DNA from: Siderastrea siderea | Taxonomy: Eukaryota > Cnidaria > Anthozoa > Scleractinia > Rhizangiidae | Direction: 5' to 3' | DNA length: 64,000 nt | Assembly: GCA_964030785.1 (NCBI GenBank) | Contig: OZ034977.1 | Span: 33,803,152 to 33,867,151, forward strand | Part shown: in pieces, positions 21,357 through 32,633 of the stretch | Layout: the number at the start of each line of letters is the position of its first letter | How positions within the stretch are numbered: position 1 is the first letter of the stretch | Made by a program: the position numbers and the translations under genes | Notes under the pieces: model-generated | What the model was told of the DNA's origin: nothing | Seen by the model: the letters and a program-made list of their open reading frames with translations, nothing else | Database searches by the model: none

Positions 21357-22662
21357 TGAAAGAGAACTAGTTTTATAGCTATGCTTTACAGTACAAATCA
21401 TGTCCCAGTAAAGGTGTGAACAGCAAAAACACTCACAGAAACTTACGTGCAGGATATGACTAAAATCCTGCGTTATAACATGTGCAATGTTTAAGTAGTG
21501 GTCCGCGTAAAAACTAGGCAGGCAGATTGCAAAATCGATTAAAAGGTGTTAGCTTTTAATTATTAAATTCAATTAAATCCGTGAATCTGATTGGTCGATA
21601 TCAAAAAATCGCCGAAAAATCAAGAAAAACGTGACAAAAACAGCATTTTTTTGCTTAGTTTTCCCCATTCCCCTGTGTTGTTCCTCACGGCCAAAATTCA
21701 GCATTGTTCTATGCGCCAATCAAGAGTTAGAACGGAAAACGTGCCACACGCGCGATCTTCATACGACGCCATGTTGGATGTGCGATCCGAGAGTTGAGCT
21801 AAATGACCTTTAATGGACTCGTATTTGAGTATCTTGGCCCGTAAGATCTTACGATTGTGGCTGCAGTTTGCCTAACATTCAAGCGATTTGTATTTGATGG
21901 AAGGAAACTGACTGCACAAACACTTTTAGTGTGAAAGAATCATCTCACCTTGGCTGACACGTAGGAGACACGGGAAGACTTGTTTATCAGAAAGGCCCGC
22001 AAAGAGGCTATTCAAAATCGACTCGTCTGCAACGTGCATTTCTTCTAGCTGCTTCAGAGGAATGAATTTTATGACTACTTTTGTCTGCCAAGCGACTGCA
22101 GATGTCGAAGATACCAGGTTGTAAGGAGTAATTTCGCGAAGGACATGTTCGCGCGAAGCTAAATCGTCGTTCAGGAGCATTAGTACACATATAAACATTA
22201 CGCCTAACGAAGAGTTTAGCCTTTTCGGTATCGCTTGTTTCTGTTCACTGAACAGTCTTTTGCAATAACAGGGGACTAATATTCTGAAGAGATTGTATTT
22301 TTTGAGAGACCTTCCCACGATCACAGCGTAGAGACAGTGTACAGCGATTATTTAGTATTTTGATGCAGTGGATATTGTTTCAGTACTTCATATCATTGAA
22401 AATACCTACGCGTCGCACGTAAGAGGTAATGTAAGGTAGATGCAAGCAATATTCTCTGACAATTACAGCGAGGTATTTTATTTATTTGTTCTGTTGCAGT
22501 TTTCATAGCGCAGCACAGAGAGATGGTTCGTGACTCTCGCGCATTCTACGTACGTGAGCGCGATTTGTTGCTGTTTTCGATCACCAACTTGACAGTTCCT
22601 TTGTGAAAGCCGAGCTAAATAATTTTCACGCGGTCGCTGACTGATGTATCACTGTACTAATC

Positions 22663-22672
22663 CTGATGTAAT
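22663..22672. repeat. Target-site duplication, left
   Basis: CTGATGTAAT, identical to 28021-28030 and directly abutting the left end of the fold-back element. Confidence 0.9.
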
Positions 22673-22751
22673 GGCTATCTCTAAAACAGGGAACGGGGAA
22701 TCAAGGAACGGGGAACGGGGAACGGGGAACGGGGAACGGGGAATGGGGAAC

Positions 22752-23900
22752 GGGGAATCTCTAAAATAGGGAATATCTAAAACAGGGAATCTCTAAAATA
22801 GGGAATCTCTAAAATGGGGAATCTCTAAAATAGGGAATCTCTAGAACGGGGAATCTCTAAAATAGGGAATCTCTAAAATAGGGAATCTCTAAAATAGGGA
22901 ATCTCTAAAACAGGGAATCTCTAAAATAGGGAATCTCTAAAATAGGGAATCTCTAAAACGGGGAATCTCTAAAATAGGGAATCTCTAAAATGGGGAATCT
23001 CTAAAACGGGGAATCTCTAAAACGGGGAATCTCTAAAATAGGGAATCTCTAAAATAGGGAATCTCTAAAACGGGGAATCTCTAAAACGGGGAATCTCTAA
23101 AATAGGGAATCTCTAAAATAGGGAATCTCTAAAACGGGGAATCTCTAAAATGGGGAATCTCTAAAACAGGGAATCTCTAAAATAGGAAATCTCTAAAATA
23201 GGGAATCTCTAGAACGGGGAATCTCTAAAATAGGGAATCTCTAAAACAGGGAATCTCTAAAATGGGGAATCTCTAAAACGGGGAATCTCTAAAACGGGGA
23301 ATCTCTAAAATAGGGAATCTCTAAAATAGGGAATCTCTAAAACGGGGAATCTCTAAAACGGGGAATCTCTAAAATAGGGAATCTCTAAAATAGGGAATCT
23401 CTAAGACGGGGAATCTCTAAAATAGGGAATCTCTAAAATAGGGAATCTCTAAAATAGGGAATCTCTAGAACGGGGAATCTCTAAAATAGGGAATCTCTAA
23501 AATAGGGAATCTCTAAAACGGGGAATCTCTAAAACAGGGAATCTCTAAAACGGGGAATCTCTAAAATGGGGAATCTCTAAAATAGGGAATCTCTAAAATA
23601 GGGAATCTCTAAAATGAGGAATCTCTAAAATAGGGAATCTCTAAAACGGGGAATCTCTAAAATAGGGAATCTCTAAAATAGGGAATCTCTAAGACGGGGA
23701 ATCTCTAAAATAGGGAATCTCTAAAACGGGGAATCTCTAAAATAGGGAATCTCTAAAATAGGGAATCTCTAAAACGGGGAATCTCTAAAATAGGGAATCT
23801 CTAAAACGGGGAATCTCTAAAATGGGGAATCTCTAAAATAGGGAATCTCTAAAATGGGGAATCTCTAAAATGGGGAATCTCTAAAATAGGGAATCTCTAA
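22752..23900 (+). repeat. 16-bp minisatellite, left arm (about 72 copies)
   Basis: The unit is AAAAYRGGGAATCTCT. By eye almost all variation is at the YR dinucleotide: mostly TA, then CG, with fewer TG and CA. Occasional units have AGAA or AAGA in place of AAAA. Blocks of units recur, suggesting higher-order repeats. Confidence 0.95.
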
Positions 23901-24664
23901 ATCCACAAGCCCGAACTAAAATCTCATGTCTGTTTTTCTCTCCACCATAATTTGGAAAGGATAGATAACCCAAGGAGCCCTATAAACGCGTTGCGTGACC
24001 AACTCGTCACACATCCCTTTAATAAGGCACCGTAATTGCAGATTGAAGAGAGGTATCTTTTTCGGTGAAATAAAATTGAGTGAACTGAAATAAATCACAT
24101 CCTGCTGTTTGTGATACAATTTATTTTTGTGTGTTGACTGCCGATACTACTTGCAACGCTTCTCTAAGTCTTATTCCACCCTCCAGTTTCTCATTACTGT
24201 CACCTGTATTTTGATTGAACTGGTTAGCATTTGTATTACAATAAGAAGACACTGCACAGCTAAGTCGCGGAAACGCACACAGGAACGTTGTTGGCCAGAT
24301 TCCTCCCCACTTTCCTGTTTACCTTTCAAATAAAGAGTTTATGTTTGCTACACGTAGAAGAGAGTCAGAACACCTCGACTTCTCATTCTGAACAGTGCGT
24401 AAGGTATTTGATACAAACTGACGGACCCGTGAGGAAACCGAAACTAAATAGGATCCAAACCCAGCAATGGCAGTTCACGTTTGTAATGGGAATTCTTTGG
24501 ATAATTTTTTCATGGCCAATCAAAGAAAACGTAATGATAACTTTGTACAAGTGGCATCGGAACGGCGCGCAGCACTGTAACAGAAAAGCGCTGCTTCGAT
24601 TGCGAATTGCCGAGTCGACCAAGCCGTGTTCCACCGTGGAAAGGTAAGCAAACATCACCACCGG

Positions 24665-24765
24665 TGATACCCTGCTAACAGAGACGAAATACGAGAGACG
24701 CGAACATCATCGTACATGCTAAGAAAACTTTCCAGAAAGAAACACTCTGCTAGCAGGGTATACCT
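24665..24765. repeat. Small inverted-repeat module inside the left arm
   Basis: TACCCTGCTAACAGAG is mirrored by CTCTGCTAGCAGGGTA about 80 bp further on. The right-arm counterpart (about 26015-26157) has the same ends but about 38 extra bases inside. Confidence 0.7.
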
Positions 24766-25243
24766 ATAAACTGTAAAATGTTAAGCACGTTTTCGAATTC
24801 TCGTATGAACGGTAACAATACCTATGTTATATTATTTTACTGTAAGCAAAAGAAAAAATGTACAACAGCCTCATTTTACCAATAACTAATAAAGGAGCCA
24901 TTTACGCTGGCTTTGCGCCTCGAGCCAACAACATGTGACTGTGATGTCGTGACCTTTTACGTCTCGACTGTGATGGCGTGATTTTTGACATCTTGAGCCA
25001 AAAACATGTTGCGTTTTGAGAGGTGACTGTTATTGTCTAGACTTGTTCCAGATATACCTTATTTTTACTTATTTTCGCGCGTCTTAATTTTAGCAAATTG
25101 AAAAAAAAATTGAGAAATTAAAGGCCAGCACAAAAAATCCTCTCAAAATTTACACACGCAGAATGTAATACACTCGTGAGAAATTTAAATAATCAAACAT
25201 ATGAATCAATAAATATAAGAGCGATTTTCGTTTGACCTTGAAA

Positions 25244-25532
25244 AAGTGTTTCCGTAAGCGTTCGTTATTTGTTTCATCAGCCACTAGTTAAAAATGTGAA
25301 AACAAGACCTCTTTCCTTTACCGCTGAAGAGAACCCTAATATGGGTAAAGCATTGTTCCATTGTGCAATCGTATTGCTGAATACAGAGGTACATGAAAGC
25401 TCTTTACTAGGTGGAAAATGCTTGATGTTCGCTAAACCAACCAAAAGCCGTGTGCGTTTGTGTCTGTTCCCTAAACCAATTAAATTAAATTGCCATTGTT
25501 TGATTCCTTTGTTGTTTGTTCGCACGTAGTTA
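25244..25532. other. Spacer of the fold-back element
   Basis: Unique sequence between the two arms. Short frames run through it in both directions but show no recognisable protein. Confidence 0.7.
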
Positions 25533-26925
25533 CTTCAAGGTCAAACGAAAAACGCTCTTACATTTATTGATTCATATGTTTGATTATGTAAATTTCTCAC
25601 GAGTGTATTACATTCTGCGTGTGTAAATTTTGAGAGGATTTTTTGTGCTGGCCTTTAATTTCTCAATTTTTTTTTCAATTCGCTAAAATTAAGACGCGCG
25701 AAAATTAGTAAAAATAAGGTATATCTGGAACAAGTCTAGACAATAACAGTCACCGCTCAAAACGCAACGTGTTTTTGGCTCAAGATGTCAAAAGTCACGC
25801 CATCACAGTCGAGACGTAAAAGGTCACGACATCACAGTCACATGTTGTTGGCTCGAGGCGCAAAGCCAGCGTAAATGGCTCCTTTATTAGTTATTGGTAA
25901 AATGAGGCTGTTGTACATTTTTTTCGTTTGCTTACAGTAAAATAATATAACATAGGTATTGTTACCGTTCATATGAGAATTCGAAAACGTGCTTAACAGT
26001 TTACAGTTTATAGGTATACCCTGCTAGCAGAGTGTTTCTTTCTGGAAAGTTTTCTTAGCATGTATGATGATGTTCGCGTCTCTCGTATTTCGCTTAGTTC
26101 TTTTGTTTATCGTGAATACAAAACGAAAAGTCTCTGTTAGCAGGGTATCACGGGTGGTGATGTTTGCTTACCTTTCCACGGTGGAACACGGCTTGGTCGA
26201 CTCGGCAATTCGCAATCGAAGCAGCGCTTTTCTGTTACAGTGCTGCGCGCCGTTCCGATGCCACTTGTACAAAGTTATCATTATGTTTTCTTTGATTGGC
26301 CATGAAAAAATTATCCAAAGAATTCCCATTACAAACGTGAACTGCCATTGGTAGGTTTGGATCCTATTTAGTTTCGGTTTCCTCACGGGTCCGTCAGTTT
26401 GCATCAAATACCTTACGAACTGTTCAGAATGAGAAGTCGAGGTGTTCTGACTCTCTTCTACGTGTAGCAAACATAAACTCTTTATTTGAAAGGTAAACAG
26501 GAAAGTGGGGAGGAATCTGGCCAACAACGTTCCTGTGTGCGTTTCCGCGACTTAGCTGTGCAGTATCTTCTTATTGTAATACAAATGCTAACCAGTTCAA
26601 TCAAAATACAGGTGACAGTAATGAGAAACTGGAGCGTGGAATAAGACTTAAAGAAGCGTTGCAAGTAGTATCGGCAGTCAACACACAAAAATAAATTGTA
26701 TCACAATCAGCAGGATGTGATTTATTTCAGTTCACTCAATTTTATTACACCGAAAAAGATACCTCTCTTCAAACTGCAATTACGGTGCCTTATTAAAGGG
26801 ATGTGTGACGAGTTGGTCACGCAACGCGTTTATAGGGTCCCTTGGGTTATCTATTCTTTCCAAATTATGGTAGAGAGAAAAACAGACATGACATTTTAGT
26901 TCGGGCTTGTGGATTTAGAGATTCC

Positions 26926-27915
26926 CTATTTTAGAGATTCCCCGTTTTAGAGATTCCCCATTTTAGAGATTCCCTATTTTAGAGATTCCCTATTTTAGAG
27001 ATTCCCCGTTTTAGAGATTCCCTATTTTAGAGATTCCCCGTTTTAGAGATTCCCTATTTTAGAGATTCCCTATTTTAGAGATTCCCCGTTTTAGAGATTC
27101 CCCGTTTTAGAGATTCCCTATTTTAGAGATTCCCTATTTTAGAGATTCCCTATTTTAGAGATTCCCCGTTTTAGAGATTCCCTATTTTAGAGATTCCCTA
27201 TTTTAGAGATTCCGCGTTTTAGAGATTCCCCGTTTTAGAGATTCCCTATTTTAGAGATTCCCTATTTTAGAGATTCCCTGTTTTAGACATTCCCCGTTTT
27301 AGAGATTCCCCATTTTAGAGATTCCCTATTTTAGAGATTCCCCGTTTTAGAGATTCCCTATTTTAGAGATTCCCTATTTTAGAGATTCCCCGTTTTAGAG
27401 ATTCCCTATTTTAGAGATTCCCCGTTTTAGGAGATTCCCTATTTCAGAGATTCCCTATTTTAGAGGTTCCCCGTTTTAGAGATTCCCCGTTTTAGAGATT
27501 CCCTATTTTAGAGATTCCCTATTTTAGAGATTCCCCGTTTTAGAGATTCCCCGTTTTAGAGATTCCCTATTTTAGAGATTCCCTATTTTAGAGATTCCCT
27601 GTTTTAGAGATTCCCCGTTTTAGAGATTCCCCATTTTAGAGATTCCCTATTTTAGAGGTTCCCTATTTTAGAGATTCCCCGTTTTAGAGATTCCCTATTT
27701 TAGAGATTCCCTATTTTAGAGATTCCCCGTTTTAGAGATTCCCCGTTTTAGAGATTCCCTATTTTAGAGATTCCCTATTTTAGAGATTCCCCGCTTTAGA
27801 GATTCCCTATTTTAGAGATTCCCCGTTTTAGAGATTCCCTATTTTAGAGATTCCCCATTTTAGAGATTCCCTATTTTAGAGATTCCCTGTTTTAGATATT
27901 CCCTATTTTAGAGAT
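26926..27915 (-). repeat. 16-bp minisatellite, right arm (about 62 copies)
   Basis: The same unit as the left array on the opposite strand, about ten copies shorter. Read from the inner end outward, the first dozen YR states align well with the left array. Where they differ, some are CG versus TG or TA changes. Confidence 0.95.
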
Positions 27916-28020
27916 TCCCCGTTCCCCATTCCCCGTTCCCCGTTCCCCGTTCCCCGTTCCCCGTTCCCCGTTCCCCGTTCCCCGTTCCTCCATTCCCCGT
28001 TCCCTATTTTAGAGATAGCC

Positions 28021-28030
28021 CTGATGTAAT
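28021..28030. repeat. Target-site duplication, right
   Basis: CTGATGTAAT, identical to 22663-22672. Confidence 0.9.
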
Positions 28031-28319
28031 TTTATACAAGTTTAACTTCCTCGCTTTTGGCGCATAGGAATTTTCCAAAATTTAGATATGTTACATTTTT
28101 GAATGTATTGAATGCGTAGCCGAAATAAAACGTTATTTGAATGGATTACAAACTATCTTATTTGAAATTTGAAATTCAAATTTCGCGCTTTTCGCTGTAT
28201 TGGCCAATCAGATCATTCAGATTTAATTTGATTAGAGCAATTAGCGCCTGAAAAATAACTGCCGCTATTGCAGTGGCCTATTGTTCTTTTGCCTAGTTTT
28301 TACGCGGACCATTACTTAA

Positions 28320-29540
28320 GGTGATTCCATCGAAAAAGAAGTTGTAATTAGAATTTGTTGAAACCTTGCACAGTTATGAATTACACCTAGTACATAAAAA
28401 AAAACAAAAACAAAATAAAAAGAGGTGGTCACCGTGTCTGATTTCACGCTACAGGGCTGTAGTATATAGGTACTTTGCCAGCTTTCGACAGCAATATTAA
28501 AAAAAAACCTATCCTTGTCCCAGAGACACCTATTACTTAAGCAAAGTTATTACTAGCAATGAAATATAAGCATTATTTTTATGATAGAAGGACAATATTA
28601 CAGTAAAACGTCTCAAAATTGCCATAAAATGAAACCAATGAAATAATGGGCAAATCAAGCGTCTGCACGATTCCGGTGAAACGCCTAAAATTTGACTGTA
28701 ATAGTGAATTAACCGGAATATTTCAAAACTGAATAATGAAAAATTCCTCAAATTTGAATCGAAGGGGTCACCAAGTTCGTCTGGGAGAAAACGACCATTT
28801 ATTTCTGACTGAACAGCTGAGCTTTCATAGAAAACCTACCAAGTTCTGAACGCGCGGACGCTCGTGCGCGCCCTAATCACGCAAAAGATGATGTGCAGAA
28901 AGGATGCGTAATGTAAATAAATGGAAGGTGGCTCCCTTGGGTTTCTATAGAAGTGACTATACGAACCTGCGAGACTTACAAAAGAAACCGTAGTTCTGTT
29001 GTCTTGCAATCTTTATTCCTCGATTTTACCAGTAAGGTTATACCAACATAATTTCCCTTATTTTCAGTTTTTGCTTCTCAGGCCTAGGCCATTGTCATGG
29101 TAACAAAACATCTAAAGAACGACAGATATTTTCCACTGATTCGTCTTTTTTCTTAAATATTTTGATTTTCCCTCGGCGAATTTTTTTTTAAACTTTCCTA
29201 TTTTGTGAAAATGATTTTGACTAACATTTTGCAGGGGAAAAAATATGAAGTTGTTCAGACAGATTCACCGATATCACGTGATTTCGTATTTTTCACCATG
29301 AAACTGAATTGCTCTGATAGAATTTTTCCAAAAAATAATATGTGAAAGGTAGCGTTATTATCTCAGAATGTGCAAAACGTAAAACAAATTTACCGAAGCA
29401 AACGCGAGAAAATTCCTACGATTTCATATGAGCGCGCAGATTACTACAGCTCACATCATCAGCGCGCACGCGGTCATAAGACTACAGAGAGCCACCTTAA
29501 TTTTGGGCTTACAGATTTAAGGAAGTTCGCGCTAAAGGCC
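28320..29540. other. No gene recognised
   Basis: AT-rich sequence with short spurious frames. A CTGATGA word on the minus strand near 29458 is followed by a 7-bp stem and GAAA but has an extra base in the core. I do not call it. Confidence 0.35.
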
Positions 29541-29544
29541 CGGA

Positions 29545-29600
29545 CACACGGTGCAACACTGCGCACAGCATTGCGCGCAACTTGAAAGTTGCACCGTGTG
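29545..29600. repeat. Hairpin with CACACGGTGCAAC arms
   Basis: CACACGGTGCAAC (29545-29557) is mirrored exactly at 29588-29600. It is preceded by GGCCCGGA and followed by a GCAAC/GTTGC-rich stretch to about 29740. It resembles a terminal module of a DNA transposon, but no second end was found. Confidence 0.55.
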
Positions 29601-29734
29601 TTTACCCTTGAAATTGTTGCGCGCAACTGTTGGTTCTGCAACATCACGCGCAATTGTTTCACCATGTGTCCATCATGTGCAACATTGCGTGCAACAATGT
29701 TGTGCGCAATGATACATCGTTGCGTCCGCAATGT

Positions 29735-30305
29735 CACGCCACGTCATGCATCGAGCACGCGCGGAGTAAGCAATATCGAAAAATACAGTGGTGGTGGGTA
29801 TTTTTGTATCTGTAAACTGCTTAACTCTCTTAAATGCACGGTGACCCATTTTTTTCGATATATCACTTCTTTTACTGGTTCCCATGCATTTTATCTAAAA
29901 CACACACAAAAAAACATACTGAACGTTAGAAGTGTTAATTTTATTGCCATTTCTACCCAAATACGCTCGAATTTTTCTACAATTATCCTTCTGTGAGACT
30001 AATTTTACCTGAAGAAACGATATTACCTGCAAAAATGTACTAAATAGGCCTCTTTGCGATGAAATCCATAAATCAGCATTATCTAGAGTCCTCTACGTAA
30101 CTTATTTTTTCCCTAAGCTTTCCAAAGCTTCTAAAAACACAATGTTTTCAATACGTTTTATCTCCAAAACGAGTACGGTGACCCCCCCCCCCCCCCCCCA
30201 ATGTTTTTGCTTTTCTAACATGAGTAGCTCATTATCTAACTACAGCAAAAGTTTGGAAAAATCTGAGCGTGGGGAGATTTTAGTCTCGAAAGTCCTTAAA
30301 GTCAT
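29735..30305 (+). repeat. Dispersed repeat, copy B (partner at 610-1230)
   Basis: Carries the same two ordered blocks as copy A: TTAACTCTCTTAAATG with CGGTGACCC, and later CGGTGACCCC with a TCATTATCTAACT motif. A homopolymer of about 19 C interrupts the second block at 30181-30199. Confidence 0.5.
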
Positions 30306-30357
30306 TTCCTTTGGAAAACAAGGTACAAAGGAAACGTTGGAAACCAGAATCTGGAAA

Positions 30358-30456
30358 CCAGCCACTTTTGGGCCGTGGAATCCGGAATCCACAGACGTGG
30401 AATCCCGAATCCACGGACACGGAATCCGGAATCCACAGCGTGGAATCCAGAATCCA
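30358..30456. repeat. GGAATCCGGAATCC palindromic minisatellite
   Basis: Four spaced copies of the unit that also clusters at 20893-21030, here with GTGGAATCC at most borders. Confidence 0.8.
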
Positions 30457-30806
30457 AGGCTCTCTTGGATTACCTTACATGGGCCGAGTGCATGCGTGAA
30501 GCGCGTTGACTGTAACACCACGCCACACGACGCCAGGGCAGCCCCAATAGTTCTCAGTTGCTATAGCAACTGCGAACTAATAAGCGTTCTGCCTACTGTG
30601 TCGCTTGCTTGTACCACGGTTCACATCAGGTGTAATTTTAAGCCAATGAATTTTAAAAGCTTACGCGGCTTTCACTTAACCCAAATATAGTGCGAACGTA
30701 ATGATAAACCGAAGAAAATATTCACCAATATAAGAACTTTGCTTTCATTTCAGGCTACTAAATGTATTTAGAATTTTGAATTTTGAAATCAACCAATGAG
30801 AAGCAT

Positions 30807-31216
30807 AGGGGCCCAGACAATCTGTTCGAAATTTGAAGGATTTGTATGGGAATACTACTAGGTTCGTATTTAAAGCAAAATATCGGGATAATGTTAATAT
30901 TTTTCTTCAAAACAAACGTAAGCTTACCTCGATTGCTGTATTTTGTCGTCCTTGCAACTGTAAATGGTGAATATAGGCGATTTTGAAGGGTTTGCGTTCG
31001 GCGTTGTACGCCGACGTGACCGACGGCGAAACCTTCAGAATTTGCCAATCTTCGCCATGTACAGCTACAAGGACGACAAAATACAACAATTGAGGTAAGT
31101 TACGTTTATTTTGAAGAAAAATATCAACTCTATCCCCGATATTTTGCTTTAAATCCGAACCTCGTAATATTCCCATTCAAATCCTTCAAATTTCGAACAG
31201 ATTGACTGGGCCCCCT
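30807..31216. mobile_element. 410-bp palindromic MITE
   Basis: The left end AGGGGCCCAGACAATCTG and the right end (CAGATTGACTGGGCCCCCT) begin inverted arms of about 185 bp. These run almost to the centre (around 31000, GGCGTTGTACGCC). A consensus splice donor is mirrored in both arms: GTAAGT on plus at 31095 and GTAAGC on minus at 30927. No target duplication was identified. Confidence 0.75.
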
Positions 31217-31642
31217 GTGTTAGAAGCTCCGTCTAATGTCGTAGACTCGTAGAAGGAACGGCTGAAGAGGTTTCTTTGAAAGCATAAGAATAAACAAAAC
31301 TGAGGGAATATAGTAACCGTGGGAATGTAGAACCCGTAAAGAAAGAGATAAGAAAAAAATCTAAGCATTCAGTTGGACTAACAATATGTCATCAACTTGA
31401 AATAAATATATTTTAGGTCATTTGTCCAAAGTGAAATAAGACTATTTCGAGTTACTTGAAAGTGAAACGCAAGTAAAACATGGAGTCACGATCAGTAAAT
31501 CATATAAAAAGGACCCGACTGCTCTTTATACTGACCATGCCGTACCCTCTGTTCCCATCGTTAAATTCGTTGGTAGTTTACAATGGCGACATGAAATCGC
31601 CGCTAACCCGCATGAGAAATCCCCTGTGTAAACGGCCCTTAA

Positions 31643-32629
31643 CCCTATTCAGACCGGAGGGGGGGGGGGGGTTTGAGGCCCGCCTCAACTTTGAAGTTGT
31701 GTCATTTCGTAACCGTTAATGCTAGTACCACTAAATTTTGTGACTTTCCCTAGAAATTAGCTGGGAACATTTTGGCTTGAGTGTCTTGTGTCCAACAAAC
31801 TTGCCGTTGCCATGGCAACCGCTTTCTGACAGCAATGTTTTTAAAAAATCACGATTCTCGGTTTAATCGCTGCTATTTTAATGTTTTCTAATCGAATTTG
31901 TATTTTTACATTATTTGTAGTAACAGTATATCATTTAGGAATAACCGCTCACTAGAAAAAAGGAATTTAGGGCTAATTTGAGGAAAACGTGAAATTTAAA
32001 AAGTGAAAATTCAAGATGGCGGACTTAACTTGTAGAAAAAGTGATTTCTCGCTATAAATTCACCAGTATTCGCCATAAATGTCAAGTGTATGACATTGTT
32101 AACTAATTAAATAAACTTTTTACAACCAAATGGCTTCATTTTCTTGTTTATTAACTCAAGCAAACGAATTTAAAGAAGTTCAAGATGGCAGATCCAAGAT
32201 GGCGGATCCAAGATGGTGGACACCAAAATGACCATTTTATCTCTAATATGAACTTTATCTGCAAAATTTCATGTGTTCCAAAAATACACATTTAGGAAAC
32301 ATATCATAGATGCCCTTTATACCCAAAAAAGGATGTTTACTCCTTCAGGCACAGTATTCAGTAAATTTATTGCTTTAGAGCTTCTAAGTGAAACATTGAG
32401 AAACAATTGATGTCATAATGACGTCATCACGTCACAGTGACATCACAGTACCTGTAGTGGTTAGAATTAGCACGTACACTATCCTGTGCAAACTTGGTGG
32501 CCATAGCATAAGCGGTTATAAAGTTACAGGGCTTCCGAAGCTTCCGAAGCTTCCGAAGCTTCCGGGCTTCCGAAGCCCCCCCCCCCCCCCCGGTCCCAGA
32601 AGGTCGAAAAAAGCCCGGTCTGAATAGGG
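31643..32629. mobile_element. piggyBac-like non-autonomous element
   Basis: CCCTATTCAGACCGG at 31643 is mirrored exactly by CCGGTCTGAATAGGG ending at 32629, and TTAA lies immediately outside both ends (31639-31642 and 32630-32633). CCC-starting ends with TTAA are the piggyBac signature. Inside are poly-G and poly-C runs next to the ends, four AAGATGGNNGA motifs, and a 9-bp CTTCCGAAG tandem at 32532-32575. No transposase is present. Confidence 0.8.
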
Positions 32630-32633
32630 TTAA

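Larger units (their letters stand above)
22673..28020. mobile_element. Giant fold-back (MULE-like) element
   Basis: A 5,348-bp element begins GGCTATCTCTAAAA and ends with its complement. It is bounded by a perfect 10-bp direct duplication. The arms (about 22673-25243 and 25533-28020) are inverted near-copies surrounding a ~290-bp spacer. From the tip inward each arm holds a short 7-bp GGGAACG array, a ~1-kb 16-bp minisatellite, then about 1.3 kb of non-tandem sequence. Long inverted repeats and 9-11 bp duplications are typical of Mutator-like elements and of Drosophila-type fold-back elements. No transposase ORF is present. The assignment to a superfamily is inference. Confidence 0.9.
21495..28315. 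mobile_element. TTAA-flanked element interrupted by the fold-back element
   Basis: The left end GTAGTGGTCCGCGTAAAAAC at 21495 and an inverted copy ending at 28315 match over 26 bp with one mismatch. Both are flanked by TTAA (21491-21494 and 28316-28319). Removing the 22673-28030 insertion leaves about 1.46 kb. TTAA targets are used by piggyBac and Kolobok. The ends do not start CCC, so piggyBac is less likely. No transposase remains. Confidence 0.6.

Noticed and set aside
22641..22650. CTGATGTATC near the fold-back target duplication
   Set aside because: Similar to but not the same as the duplicated 10-mer; probably chance.
22752..23900. CRISPR-like array
   Set aside because: Units are contiguous 16-mers with no spacers, in a eukaryotic transposon.
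24288..24647. 119-codon frame in the fold-back arm and its mirror at 26168-26527
   Set aside because: Mirrored because the arms are inverted copies; no recognisable domain, and overlapping frames on the other strand are equally open.
29430..29470. CTGATGA with a 7-bp stem and GAAA on minus near 29458
   Set aside because: Extra base between stem II and GAAA and no stem I or III found.
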